Assembly: GCA_035627375.1 (NCBI GenBank)
Contig: DASPLX010000027.1
Span: 1 to 64,000 of the forward strand
Direction of reading: 5' to 3'
Length of the DNA stretch: 64,000 bases
From: DASPLX01 sp035627375
Lineage (GTDB): Bacteria; Pseudomonadota; Gammaproteobacteria; Burkholderiales; Burkholderiaceae_D
Translations under genes and position numbers: made by a program
In this document: positions 25,207 to 33,716 of the stretch, in pieces
Layout of the letters: each line of letters starts with the position of its first letter
How positions within the stretch are numbered: position 1 is the stretch's first letter
Notes under the pieces: model-generated
What the model saw: only the letters and a program-made list of their open reading frames with translations
Databases searched by the model: none
What the model was told of the DNA's origin: nothing

Positions 25207-25321
25207 CGCGCAGACCTCCCCATACCCACAATTCGTGCAGTTTCACGCTCATGCCGTCCAGGCAAGGGCAGGCGAAAAACCGTTTGCAATCCCCTCAAAC
25301 TTCTACTCTCAGGAGCACAGC

Positions 25322-26860
25322 ATGGCCGACAAACTCATCATATTCGATACCACCTTGCGCGACGGCGAGCAATCGCCGGGCGCCTCGATGACCAAGGATG
25401 AAAAGATCCGTATCGCGAAGCAGCTTGAGCGACTGAAGGTCGACGTGATCGAAGCGGGATTTGCCGCGGCCTCCCAAGGGGATTTCGAATCGATCAGGGC
25501 GATCGCCGGCGTCATCAAGGATTCGACCGTCTGCTCCCTGTCGCGCGCCAACGATCGCGACATCGCGCGCGCCGCCGAGGCGCTTGCGCCGGCCGCTCGC
25601 AAGCGCATTCATACTTTCATCGCCACTTCGCCGCTGCACATGGAAAAGAAATTGCGCATGTCGCCGGACCAAGTGTTCGAGCAGGCGAAGCTGGCCGTCC
25701 GTTACGCGCGCCAGTTCACCGACGACATCGAATTCAGCCCTGAAGACGGCAGCCGTTCCGACATGGATTTCCTCTGCCGCGTGCTCGAAGCGGTCATCGA
25801 TGAAGGTGCGACGACGATCAATTTCGCCGACACCGTCGGTTACGGCGTGCCCGAGTTGTACGGCAACATGCTGAAGACCTTGCGCGAGCGCATTCCGAAT
25901 TCCGATAAGGCGATCTGGTCGGTGCACTGCCATAACGACCTCGGCATGGCGGTCGCGAATTCGCTGGCCGGCGTCAAGATCGGCGGGGCGCGCCAGGTCG
26001 AATGCACGATCAACGGACTTGGCGAGCGCGCCGGAAACACGGCGCTCGAAGAGATCGTGATGGCGGTAAAAACGCGCAAGGATTACTTCAATCTCGATAT
26101 CGGCATCGATACGACCCAGATCGTTTCCGCATCCAAGCTCGTCTCGCAAATCACGGGTTTCGCCGTGCAGCCGAACAAGGCCGTGGTCGGCGCCAATGCC
26201 TTTGCGCATGCTTCCGGCATTCACCAGGACGGCGTGCTGAAAGCGCGCGACACCTATGAAATCATGCGCGCCGAAGACGTGGGTTGGACGACGAACAAGA
26301 TCGTGCTCGGCAAGCTGTCCGGCCGCAATGCGTTCAAGCAGCGCCTCGACGAACTCGGCATCGAACTGGAATCGGAGGCCGAAGTCAACGCGGCCTTCGC
26401 GCGTTTCAAGGAGCTGGCCGACCGCAAATCGGAAATTTTCGACGAAGACATCATCGCCGTGGTCACTGACGAGCAGCATTCGCACGAGAACGAGTACTAC
26501 CGCTTCGTCTCCCTTTCCCAGCAGTCCGAGACCGGGGAGATGCCGACCGCGAAAGTCGTGTTCTCGATGGGCGGCAAGGAAATGGCGTCTGACGGCAAGG
26601 GCAACGGACCGGTCGACGCGACGGTCAATGCCATCGAAGCCAAGGTCGAAAGCGGTGCCGAATTGCTTCTATTCTCGGTAAATGCGATTACGACGGGCAC
26701 GCAATCCCAAGGCGAAGTGACGATGCGCCTGTCGAAGTCCGGCCGTATCGTCAACGGCGTCGGCGCCGATCCGGATATCGTCGTCGCATCCGCCAAGGCC
26801 TACCTGTCGGCATTGAACAAGCTGCACTCCAAGACGGAAAGGCTCAATCCTCAGCTTTAA
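25322..26860 (+). CDS. leuA: 2-isopropylmalate synthase
   Basis: Protein of 512 residues that joins acetyl-CoA and 2-oxoisovalerate in the first step of leucine synthesis. The catalytic start IIFDTTLRDGEQSPGASMT and the metal-binding WSVHCHNDLGMAVANSLAG (HxH) define the DRE-TIM type aldolase barrel; ASGIHQDGVLKARDTYEIM marks the barrel-linker. The C-terminal part (from about 390: VVFSMGGKEMASDGKGNGPV, with RLSKSGRIVNGVGADPDIVV) is the allosteric leucine-binding domain. ATG 25322 has CAGGAG 8-13 bases upstream. A leucine leader peptide lies before it and a strong terminator after it, so leuA is probably a single-gene unit. Confidence 0.97.
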   Translation: MADKLIIFDTTLRDGEQSPGASMTKDEKIRIAKQLERLKVDVIEAGFAAASQGDFESIRAIAGVIKDSTVCSLSRANDRDIARAAEALAPAARKRIHTFIATSPLHMEKKLRMSPDQVFEQAKLAVRYARQFTDDIEFSPEDGSRSDMDFLCRVLEAVIDEGATTINFADTVGYGVPELYGNMLKTLRERIPNSDKAIWSVHCHNDLGMAVANSLAGVKIGGARQVECTINGLGERAGNTALEEIVMAVKTRKDYFNLDIGIDTTQIVSASKLVSQITGFAVQPNKAVVGANAFAHASGIHQDGVLKARDTYEIMRAEDVGWTTNKIVLGKLSGRNAFKQRLDELGIELESEAEVNAAFARFKELADRKSEIFDEDIIAVVTDEQHSHENEYYRFVSLSQQSETGEMPTAKVVFSMGGKEMASDGKGNGPVDATVNAIEAKVESGAELLLFSVNAITTGTQSQGEVTMRLSKSGRIVNGVGADPDIVVASAKAYLSALNKLHSKTERLNPQL

Positions 26861-26883
26861 GGTATTCGCATACGGAAAACGAG

Positions 26884-26914
26884 AAAGCGCTTGGTCTTCC
26901 CAAGCGCTTTTTTT
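26884..26914 (+). terminator. Intrinsic terminator of leuA
   Basis: AAAGCGCTTGG (26884-26894), loop TCTT, CCAAGCGCTTT (26899-26909), then T-run to 26914. The T-run lies just before the end of the opposing lipoprotein gene. Confidence 0.92.
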
Positions 26915-26921
26915 CATGGCG

Positions 26922-27425
26922 TCACCATCCGAAGATTCGGTGGCGCCGCTCCGGGTCGCGCTTCGGATCGGGACCGTTTTCCAAACGGCGGACGGCGCCC
27001 GATTCGTCGAAGTGAATGTGCATGATCGAGTCCCAGGCATTGGCTTCTCGATACGAGTAAGACCATACTTCGAGCCGAGGCAAGGGAAGATAAGTGGTTT
27101 CGCCCGGCGCGCCGACAATGCGCAAGACTTCCTGCTTCGTCGAGCCGATCCGTATGGATGCAAACTTTTGCGTGGTGAGGACTTGCTCGTAAGAAATTAA
27201 CTTCCCGGAAGGACCGATGCGTGCCATATGGGTTTGCTGGCCCCAAGGGCCCGTCGCGTATACGAGCAGTCGGTCCTGGCCGTCCTGATACCGATGCGTT
27301 GGTTGGCCGAGTTTTGCAATCACGATATCTTCCCTCTCGCCCGAGTGGACGGGCGGATCAAGGGCGGCGCAAGCGCTCAGAATTGCAAAAAAGACACCAA
27401 CGAAAAGCAGGCAACTTGCTTTCAT
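26922..27425 (-). CDS. Lipoprotein, SmpA/BamE-like fold candidate
   Basis: Protein of 167 residues starting at ATG 27425. The signal peptide ends in a lipobox (FFAILSACAALDPP, Cys at 19). The mature part has two similar units, DIVIAKLGQPTHRYQDGQDR and GSTKQEVLRIVGAPGETTYL, each a G-P/A-turn after a helix, as in SmpA/BamE-type lipoproteins (two-repeat beta-alpha type). This suggests an outer-membrane lipoprotein, but it is longer than BamE and its function is not known. The frame stays open upstream to 27965; that extension overlaps rpsO and is ignored. Confidence 0.75.
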   Translation of the reverse strand: MKASCLLFVGVFFAILSACAALDPPVHSGEREDIVIAKLGQPTHRYQDGQDRLLVYATGPWGQQTHMARIGPSGKLISYEQVLTTQKFASIRIGSTKQEVLRIVGAPGETTYLPLPRLEVWSYSYREANAWDSIMHIHFDESGAVRRLENGPDPKRDPERRHRIFGW

Positions 27426-27459
27426 GACGAGATCGGCGAAATAAAATCGTCCTAAGTGT

Positions 27460-27488
27460 TTGAATCGGCTCGCTATTTCCGCTATACT
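27460..27488 (+). promoter_or_regulatory. Promoter of rpsO
   Basis: TTGAAT (27460-27465), 17 bases, TATACT (27483-27488), about 94 bases before the rpsO ATG. The leader between them could hold the S15 autoregulatory RNA, but I cannot identify its structure by eye. Confidence 0.7.
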
Positions 27489-27581
27489 TTCGCGGCTGGT
27501 CAATTCGGCCGGCATTTTATTTTGTTCGTTCACGGTGTGAAAAGGGGTGAAAACTCCGTGCACCGCATGTGAAAGGTAATC

Positions 27582-27851
27582 ATGTCCATAGAAAACATCA
27601 ACAAGGCCGCCATCATTGCGGATAACGCGCGCGGCAAGAACGATACCGGCTCTCCGGAAGTCCAAGTCGCACTGCTGACCGCCCGTATCAATGAGCTCAA
27701 CAACCACTTCAAAGTTCACGCCAAGGACCACCACTCCCGTCGTGGCTTGATCATGATGGTTAACCGCCGCAAGAGCCTGCTGTCCTATCTGAAGGGCAAA
27801 GATGCGACCCGCTATCGCGCCCTGATCGAAAAGCTCGGCCTGCGCAAGTAA
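27582..27851 (+). CDS. rpsO: 30S ribosomal protein S15
   Basis: Protein of 89 residues, the exact usual size. Recognised by NDTGSPEVQVALLTARINEL, the HFKVHAKDHHSRRGLIMMVN rRNA-binding part and RKSLLSYLKGKDATRYRALI. S15 binds 16S rRNA helices 20-22 early in assembly and, in Escherichia coli, represses its own mRNA. It is followed by a hairpin and then pnp, the order conserved in bacteria. Confidence 0.98.
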   Translation: MSIENINKAAIIADNARGKNDTGSPEVQVALLTARINELNNHFKVHAKDHHSRRGLIMMVNRRKSLLSYLKGKDATRYRALIEKLGLRK

Positions 27852-27881
27852 TCTCGTTGCGCCATTCGGTTTTATTGTCGA

Positions 27882-27916
27882 AATGCCTGCGTCAGTCTGC
27901 TGATGCAGGCATTTTG
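27882..27916 (+). terminator. Hairpin between rpsO and pnp
   Basis: AATGCCTGCGTCAG (27882-27895) pairs with CTGATGCAGGCATT (27900-27913) with one G-T pair, then TTTTG. A terminator or read-through processing site, as at this place in Escherichia coli. Confidence 0.75.
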
Positions 27917-28064
27917 CCTTTGTAAGGTTTATGTCGCAGTGGTAATCGGGCAATGAAGCCGCCAATCGCCTGTCAAAACGATGGTGATGCGCTCAAGGCT
28001 CGATGAGTGGTGAGGTGAACGACAGCGCCTGGAATTCTGTCGGCAAAAATAGAAAGGAAACACC

Positions 28065-30191
28065 GTGTTTAACAAAGTTACCAAGACCTTCCAGTACGGC
28101 CAGCATACCGTCACGCTGGAAACCGGCGAGATTGCTCGCCAGGCATCGGGCGCCGTCATGGCGTCGATGGACGATACCGTTGTATTGGCTACGGTCGTTG
28201 CGAAAAAGGATGTCAAGGCCGGCCAGGATTTCTTCCCGTTGACCGTGGATTATGTCGAGAAGAGCTATGCGGCCGGTCGCATTCCGGGCGGTTTCTTCAA
28301 GCGCGAGGGCCGTCCGTCCGAAAAGGAAACCCTGACCTCCCGCTTGATCGATCGTCCGATCCGCCCGCTGTTCCCGGAAGGCTATCTGAATGAAGTCCAG
28401 GTCATCGTCCATGTCCTGTCCGTGAATCCCGAGATCGATCCCGATATCGTGTCGATGATCGCCACGTCCGCCGCATTGTGCGTTTCCGGCATTCCGTTCA
28501 ACGGTCCGATCGGCGCCGCTCGCGTCGGTTATGTCAATGGCGAATACGTTTTGAACCCGACGGTCTCCCAGTTGGCCAAGTCCGATCTGGACCTGGTGGT
28601 CGCCGGTACGGAGCAGGCCGTGTTGATGGTCGAATCCGAAGCGAACCAGTTGTCGGAGGAAGTGATGCTCGGCTCGGTCGTGTTCGGCCACGAGCAGATG
28701 AAGGTCGTGATCGATGCGATCCACGATCTGGTGCGCGACGGCGGCAAGCCGGAAGTCGAATGGACCGCGCCGCCGAAGAATGAAGCCCTGATTCATCGCG
28801 TGACGCATTTCGCCGAAGAAAAGCTGCGCGAAGCCTATCGCATCAAGGATAAGCAGGCGCGCACCGCCAAGCTGAACGAAGTGAAGGCCGATGTGAATGC
28901 CGCGTTGGCCGCCGAGGCGGCTTCGGTCGAAGGTGTTGCTCCGGACTCCGCCGAGGTCGGCAACATCCTGTTCGATCTCGAAGCGAAGATCGTCCGCTCG
29001 CAGATTCTCGACGGCGAGCCGCGCATCGACGGCCGCGATACGCGTACCGTGCGCCCGATCTCGATCCGTTCCAGCGTGCTGCCGCGCACGCACGGTTCCG
29101 CGCTGTTTACCCGCGGCGAAACGCAAGCGCTGGTGGTCGCCACGCTGGGCACCGCGCGCGACGAGCAGAAGATCGACGCCTTGATGGGCGAATATTCCGA
29201 TCGCTTCATGCTCCATTACAACATGCCCCCGTTCGCCACCGGCGAAACCGGCCGTGTCGGCTCGCCGAAGCGCCGCGAGATCGGCCATGGGCGCCTCGCC
29301 AAACGTGCGTTGCAAGCCGTGCTGCCGTCGCCGGAAGAATTCAGCTATTCCATTCGCCTGGTTTCGGAAGTGACCGAGTCGAACGGCTCGTCGTCGATGG
29401 CGAGCGTTTGCGGCGGCTGCCTGTCGTTGATGGATGCCGGCGTGCCTCTCAAGGCCCATGTCGCGGGTATCGCGATGGGCCTGATCAAGGATGGCGGCAA
29501 GTTTGCCGTCCTGTCCGACATCCTCGGCGATGAAGATCATCTGGGCGACATGGATTTCAAGGTTGCCGGCACGGCCACCGGTGTTACCGCGCTGCAGATG
29601 GATATCAAGATCCAGGGCATCACCAAGGAGATCATGCAGGTCGCGTTGGCGCAGGCCAAGGAAGGGCGCATGCACATCCTCTCCAAGATGCAGGAAGCCA
29701 TGCCGCACGTGAAGGCTGAATTGTCCGACTTTGCGCCGCGCCTCATTACCATCAAGATCAATCCGGAGAAAATCCGCGACGTGATCGGCAAGGGCGGCGC
29801 CGTGATCCGGGCATTGACCGAGGAAACCGGTACGCAGATCGATATCACCGATGAGGGCATCGTGACGATCGCCTCCGTGGATGCCGCAGCCGGCCAGGAA
29901 GCCAAGCGCCGCATCGAGGAGCTGACGGCCTCCGTCGAGGTCGGCAAGATCTACGAGGGCACGGTTCTGAAGTTGCTGGATTTCGGCGCCATCGTCCAGG
30001 TATTGCCGGGTCGCGACGGCTTGCTGCATATCAGCCAGATCGCCAACGAGCGCGTCAATGCCGTGGCGGACTATCTCAAGGAAGGCCAGCAAGTGCGGGT
30101 CAAGGTCATCGAGACCGATGACCGCGGCCGCCTGAAGCTGTCCATGAAAGCCGCGGCAGCGGAAGAGAGCGCGGAAGTGGCGCAGCAGTAA
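28065..30191 (+). CDS. pnp: Polyribonucleotide nucleotidyltransferase (PNPase)
   Basis: Protein of 708 residues that degrades RNA 3' to 5' using phosphate and is part of the degradosome. Two RNase PH domains are present: the first with GRPSEKETLTSRLIDRPIRP, and the second, active one with DGRDTRTVRPISIRSSVLPR, HGSALFTRGETQALV and MDFKVAGTATGVTALQMDIK. The KH domain (PEKIRDVIGKGGAVIRALTE) and S1 domain (GKIYEGTVLKLLDFGAIVQV, GRDGLLHISQI) complete the C-terminal part. Length is standard. A strong terminator follows. Confidence 0.98.
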   Translation: MFNKVTKTFQYGQHTVTLETGEIARQASGAVMASMDDTVVLATVVAKKDVKAGQDFFPLTVDYVEKSYAAGRIPGGFFKREGRPSEKETLTSRLIDRPIRPLFPEGYLNEVQVIVHVLSVNPEIDPDIVSMIATSAALCVSGIPFNGPIGAARVGYVNGEYVLNPTVSQLAKSDLDLVVAGTEQAVLMVESEANQLSEEVMLGSVVFGHEQMKVVIDAIHDLVRDGGKPEVEWTAPPKNEALIHRVTHFAEEKLREAYRIKDKQARTAKLNEVKADVNAALAAEAASVEGVAPDSAEVGNILFDLEAKIVRSQILDGEPRIDGRDTRTVRPISIRSSVLPRTHGSALFTRGETQALVVATLGTARDEQKIDALMGEYSDRFMLHYNMPPFATGETGRVGSPKRREIGHGRLAKRALQAVLPSPEEFSYSIRLVSEVTESNGSSSMASVCGGCLSLMDAGVPLKAHVAGIAMGLIKDGGKFAVLSDILGDEDHLGDMDFKVAGTATGVTALQMDIKIQGITKEIMQVALAQAKEGRMHILSKMQEAMPHVKAELSDFAPRLITIKINPEKIRDVIGKGGAVIRALTEETGTQIDITDEGIVTIASVDAAAGQEAKRRIEELTASVEVGKIYEGTVLKLLDFGAIVQVLPGRDGLLHISQIANERVNAVADYLKEGQQVRVKVIETDDRGRLKLSMKAAAAEESAEVAQQ

Positions 30192-30213
30192 GCTTTTCCT
30201 GCCCTTCGGAAAG

Positions 30214-30245
30214 CCGCTCGTGACGAAAGTCCGAGCGGTTTTTTT
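30214..30245 (+). terminator. Intrinsic terminator of pnp
   Basis: CCGCTCG (30214-30220), 11-base loop, CGAGCGG (30232-30238), followed by TTTTTTT to 30245. Confidence 0.9.
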
Positions 30246-30248
30246 GTG

Positions 30249-32348
30249 TCAATTCGTCGGATGGCTGGGTGACGACGGCATGGGCGGGAGGCTGGCATGC
30301 TGGGGTAACTGCCCCGGTTGCGAAAAGAATTGATATCCGTCCTTGCCGAGATTCTTTGCCAGATACATGGCCTGATCGGCACTTCTCAACAATAAGGGGG
30401 CGGTGGCGCCGTCATCGGGATAGACGGCAATGCCGATGCTTGCGCTCAAGTGCCATGCGTGCTGCCCGATGCGGATCGGCGACGATGCTTCGTCGAGCAG
30501 TTTCTGGGCGATCTCCGCGGCATCGAACCCGTGCTGCAAATCTTCGATCAAGACGTAGAATTCGTCGCCGCCCATGCGTGCGATCTTGTCGGTCTGGCGA
30601 AGGCTGTCGCGAAGCCTGACGGCAATTTCCTTCAATACGGCATCGCCGGCATCGTGGCCATGCGTGTCGTTGACTTCCTTGAACCTGTCGAGGTCGAGAA
30701 AGAAGACTGCGAATTTCTTTCCATGGCGCTGTGCTTTGCGCAAGGCTTGATCGAGGAATTCCGTGAAGAGAAAACGATTCGGCAGCAAGGTCAATCCGTC
30801 GTAGTGCGCCTGGCGGCGCATGCGCTCTTCCGTTGCGCGCCTGTCGAGCGCGATGCCGGCGAGCCGGGCGCAGATATCGAAGAGCTCGATGTCGCCGGTG
30901 GTCGGATGGGCGACATTCCTGAAATACAGCGATATCGTGCCCAGCACTTTCCGGTGCTTGCTGAAGATCGGCCACGACGAGCATGCTTTGATGCTTTGCT
31001 CGAGCGCGTGCGAGCGGTGTTCGGTACAGAGCGGATCGTGCTCGATGTCGGTCACGATGACCGGTTCCGCGCGCATGGCGGCAGTGCCGGGAGCATCGTT
31101 CGACGGGCCGATCGGCAGGCCATCGATCGCATGAACGTATTCGCGAGGCAGGTTCGGCGATGCTCCCTCGCGGAGGTGCAGCCCATCCGCGTCGAGCAAA
31201 AGGATCGAGCATAGTCCATGGCCGGCTTGGGTTTCCATGAACAGAGCAATGTCGCGCAGGACGCACGATAATTCCACGCCGGTGGCCACCATGTTCAGGA
31301 TTCTATTTTGGCCTGCATGCAGTTGTTCCGTGCGCTTGCGCGCAGTGATGTCCCGTACGACGACTTGAATAGCAGGACTGCCGTCGTGCATGAGCCGCGT
31401 CGCGGCAACTTCGGCATGAAATCGTCGGCCATCGCTTCGCTGCCATACTTGTTCATCGAACGGAACCGTGCTGACTCCGGATAACAAGGATTTTTGTCTC
31501 GCTTCGAATTTGCGCCGAGAGTCGGCGTGAATGAAGTCCAGTACATGTCGGCCTATCAGTTCCGTAGTGCTGGAAGCGCCCAACATCCGCGCTGCCGCCT
31601 GGTTTGCAAGAACGAATTTTCCTTCCCGGCAAACCAGGATGGTTTCCGGCGATAGCTCGACCAATTGTCGGTAACGAAGCGCGTTCTCCCTGAGCACGGT
31701 CTGGTTGTGCTTGAGTTCAGTGATGTCGTCGCTGGGCACGGCGGCGTCGCGGGCCAGGCGGTTCAATGCGAAAGAGATATCCCTTGTCATTTGTTCGATC
31801 AGGCGGATCGTCGTATCGTCGAAGACATTTCTTTCCGACGTATAGAGATAAAAAATGCCTCGGACGTCGTCAGCGCCATGGAAGGGGAAGCAGGCGACCG
31901 ACTGGAAGCCGATGGATACCGCCAGCGGGCGCCACAGGGCAAGTTGCGGCGAATCGTGAAAATCGTTGCAAATCACGGGTTGGTTGGTACGCAAGGCGGT
32001 TGCCGAAGGGCCGTGGCCTTCGGAATTCTCGGGATCGATGGAGATCTTCAATTGATCGAGCAAGTGCAGCTCGCAACCATGGGAAGCGATGGGGATAATG
32101 GCGCGCGTCTTCCTGTCCGCCAATCCTATCCACGCCAAGTGAAGTCGTCCGTGTTCGATTGCAATGCGGCAGGTTTCCCGGAATAACGCAGTTGGAGCGC
32201 TCGTCCGTCGCGTCGCGCGGTCGAGATGAATCAAGGCAAGGTATAAGTCGCCGAGGCGCGTTACCCGACGTTCATCGGAGGTGACGTCCAAATCGGCGGA
32301 GTCGTTCATTTTTTTCTTGATCGAATAAACGTTGAGCGGAGCGTTCAT
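30249..32348 (-). CDS. Diguanylate cyclase with GAF-PAS-GAF sensor domains
   Basis: Protein of 699 residues, cytoplasmic by sequence. Domain order: GAF (about 45-200, with ACFPFHGADDVRGIFYLYTS), PAS (about 225-345, LVELSPETILVCREGKFVLA to VVVRDITARKRTE), GAF (about 350-505, SSWPIFSKHRKVLGTISLYF), and GGDEF (about 520-680). The active site RMGGDEFYVLIED is intact, and RQTD five residues before GGDEF is the inhibitory I-site, so c-di-GMP feedback inhibition is likely. No EAL domain is present, so it should make rather than break down c-di-GMP. It converges on pnp and is divergent from the quinone oxidoreductase gene. Confidence 0.93.
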   Translation of the reverse strand: MNAPLNVYSIKKKMNDSADLDVTSDERRVTRLGDLYLALIHLDRATRRTSAPTALFRETCRIAIEHGRLHLAWIGLADRKTRAIIPIASHGCELHLLDQLKISIDPENSEGHGPSATALRTNQPVICNDFHDSPQLALWRPLAVSIGFQSVACFPFHGADDVRGIFYLYTSERNVFDDTTIRLIEQMTRDISFALNRLARDAAVPSDDITELKHNQTVLRENALRYRQLVELSPETILVCREGKFVLANQAAARMLGASSTTELIGRHVLDFIHADSRRKFEARQKSLLSGVSTVPFDEQVWQRSDGRRFHAEVAATRLMHDGSPAIQVVVRDITARKRTEQLHAGQNRILNMVATGVELSCVLRDIALFMETQAGHGLCSILLLDADGLHLREGASPNLPREYVHAIDGLPIGPSNDAPGTAAMRAEPVIVTDIEHDPLCTEHRSHALEQSIKACSSWPIFSKHRKVLGTISLYFRNVAHPTTGDIELFDICARLAGIALDRRATEERMRRQAHYDGLTLLPNRFLFTEFLDQALRKAQRHGKKFAVFFLDLDRFKEVNDTHGHDAGDAVLKEIAVRLRDSLRQTDKIARMGGDEFYVLIEDLQHGFDAAEIAQKLLDEASSPIRIGQHAWHLSASIGIAVYPDDGATAPLLLRSADQAMYLAKNLGKDGYQFFSQPGQLPQHASLPPMPSSPSHPTN

Positions 32349-32431
32349 GGGTCTCCTTGTAACGATGGGGGGAAATATGGGTGAAGAGAACGGCGATTTC
32401 TTTTTGGAAATGGGTTGTCGGAATTAGTTCC

Positions 32432-32462
32432 ACGTTGGTCAACGTCGTTACATCTTCGTAAC
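32432..32462. repeat. Two adjacent short inverted repeats
   Basis: ACGTTG-GT-CAACGT (32432-32445) and GTTAC-ATCTTC-GTAAC (32447-32462) lie next to each other between the divergent GGDEF gene and quinone oxidoreductase gene. They may be operators for either gene. Confidence 0.4.
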
Positions 32463-32552
32463 AAATTTACCCATTGCTCTCCCATGAACTTGGTATGTGT
32501 CGAATGCTTCTTCATACATTCGGCGATCGACATTGCGCCGCTCGCCCGGTTT

Positions 32553-32581
32553 TTGAGCGAGATGAGGCGAAAGCGTACAAT
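32553..32581 (+). promoter_or_regulatory. Promoter of the quinone oxidoreductase gene
   Basis: TTGAGC (32553-32558), 17 bases, TACAAT (32576-32581), about 31 bases before the ATG at 32613. Confidence 0.7.
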
Positions 32582-32612
32582 CCCAAGCATCACGGTCATC
32601 TTGAGGTCAGTC

Positions 32613-33596
32613 ATGCGTGCAATAGAAATTACACGGCCGGGCCCTCCGGAGGTGCTGCGGATGTGTGAGCGGCCGATGCCTGTTTGCAAACCCGGAGAGG
32701 TGTTGATCCGCGTCCATGCTGCCGGCATCAATCGACCGGATGTCATTCAGCGTGTCGGTCATTACCCCGTGCCGCCCGGTGCGTCGGATTTGCCTGGATT
32801 GGAAGTGGCGGGCGAAATCGTGGATGGCGACCCGGCTGCCGGCGGCTTCAAGAAGGGCGACATGGTATGTGCCTTAGTGCAGGGTGGGGGATATGCCGAG
32901 TACTGCGCGGCCCCGGCCGAGCAATGCCTGCCGATTCCGCGCGGATTGAGCGCGGTGGAAGCGGCGTCGTTGCCGGAGACGTATTTCACGGTATGGAGCA
33001 ATGTCTTTGACCGGGCCAATTTGAGGGACGGCGAAACCCTGCTCGTGCATGGCGGCACGTCGGGCATCGGCGTGGCGGCGATACAGATGGCTTCCGCATT
33101 CGGTCATCGTGTATTTGCGACCGCTGGTTCCGAGGAGAAATGCAATGCGTGCCTCGGCTTGGGGGCGGAGCGTGCTATCAATTATCGAGCCGAGGATTTC
33201 GTCGAGGCGGTGCGCGCGATCACGGGCAGAAAAGGTGTCGACGTCATTCTCGATATGGTCGGCGGGGATTACGTGACGCGCGAACTGGGCTGTCTTGCCG
33301 ACGATGGGCGGATCGCTGTGATCGCCTTGCTCGGTGGAACCAAGAGCGTCGTCGATCTCGGGCAATTGTTGCGGCGGCGCCTGACGATCACCGGCTCGAC
33401 CTTGCGTCCGCGCCCGGTGGCGTTCAAGGCGGCCATCGCGGCGAAGCTGCGGCAACAAGTCTGGCCTTTGCTGGAGTCCGGCCGGATCAAGCCCGTGATT
33501 CACCAGGTTTTTCCGCTCGAGAATGCCGTGCAGGCCCACATGCTGATGGAGGGCGGAGCGCATGTCGGAAAATTGATATTGCGGGTCGCAGGGTGA
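32613..33596 (+). CDS. NAD(P)H quinone oxidoreductase, PIG3/MDR family
   Basis: Protein of 327 residues in the medium-chain dehydrogenase/reductase superfamily, zinc-free quinone oxidoreductase branch. The early part has AGINRPDVIQRVGHYPVPPG and LPGLEVAGEIVDGDP; the NADPH-binding Rossmann motif is LLVHGGTSGIGVAAIQMASA, followed by GKGVD-like RKGVDVILDMVGGDYVTREL. It likely reduces quinones with NADPH. A start at 32613 has GAGGT upstream and sits about 25 bases after the predicted transcription start. It stands alone before tpiA. Confidence 0.9.
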   Translation: MRAIEITRPGPPEVLRMCERPMPVCKPGEVLIRVHAAGINRPDVIQRVGHYPVPPGASDLPGLEVAGEIVDGDPAAGGFKKGDMVCALVQGGGYAEYCAAPAEQCLPIPRGLSAVEAASLPETYFTVWSNVFDRANLRDGETLLVHGGTSGIGVAAIQMASAFGHRVFATAGSEEKCNACLGLGAERAINYRAEDFVEAVRAITGRKGVDVILDMVGGDYVTRELGCLADDGRIAVIALLGGTKSVVDLGQLLRRRLTITGSTLRPRPVAFKAAIAAKLRQQVWPLLESGRIKPVIHQVFPLENAVQAHMLMEGGAHVGKLILRVAG

Positions 33597-33657
33597 TGGG
33601 CGGCATGAGCGCCACTCTCACGGAGGCTTGATGGTATTTATCGCGGAAATTTGCGGT

Positions 33658-33687
33658 TTGACCGTGCCAATTGTGGCGCGCTAGAAT
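33658..33687 (+). promoter_or_regulatory. Promoter of tpiA
   Basis: TTGACC (33658-33663), 18 bases, TAGAAT (33682-33687), 29 bases before the tpiA ATG. Confidence 0.7.
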
Positions 33688-33716
33688 AGCGGGTTATTGA
33701 ATTTTCAGGCTTATTT

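Noticed and set aside
27426..27965. Upstream extension of the lipoprotein gene
   Set aside because: It is antisense to rpsO and would hide the clear signal peptide and lipobox that begin at 27425.
27993..30092. A 699-codon open frame on the minus strand opposite pnp
   Set aside because: It is a shadow of the GC-rich third-codon pattern. Its protein is Arg/His/Asp-rich with no domain, while the plus strand encodes a complete PNPase.
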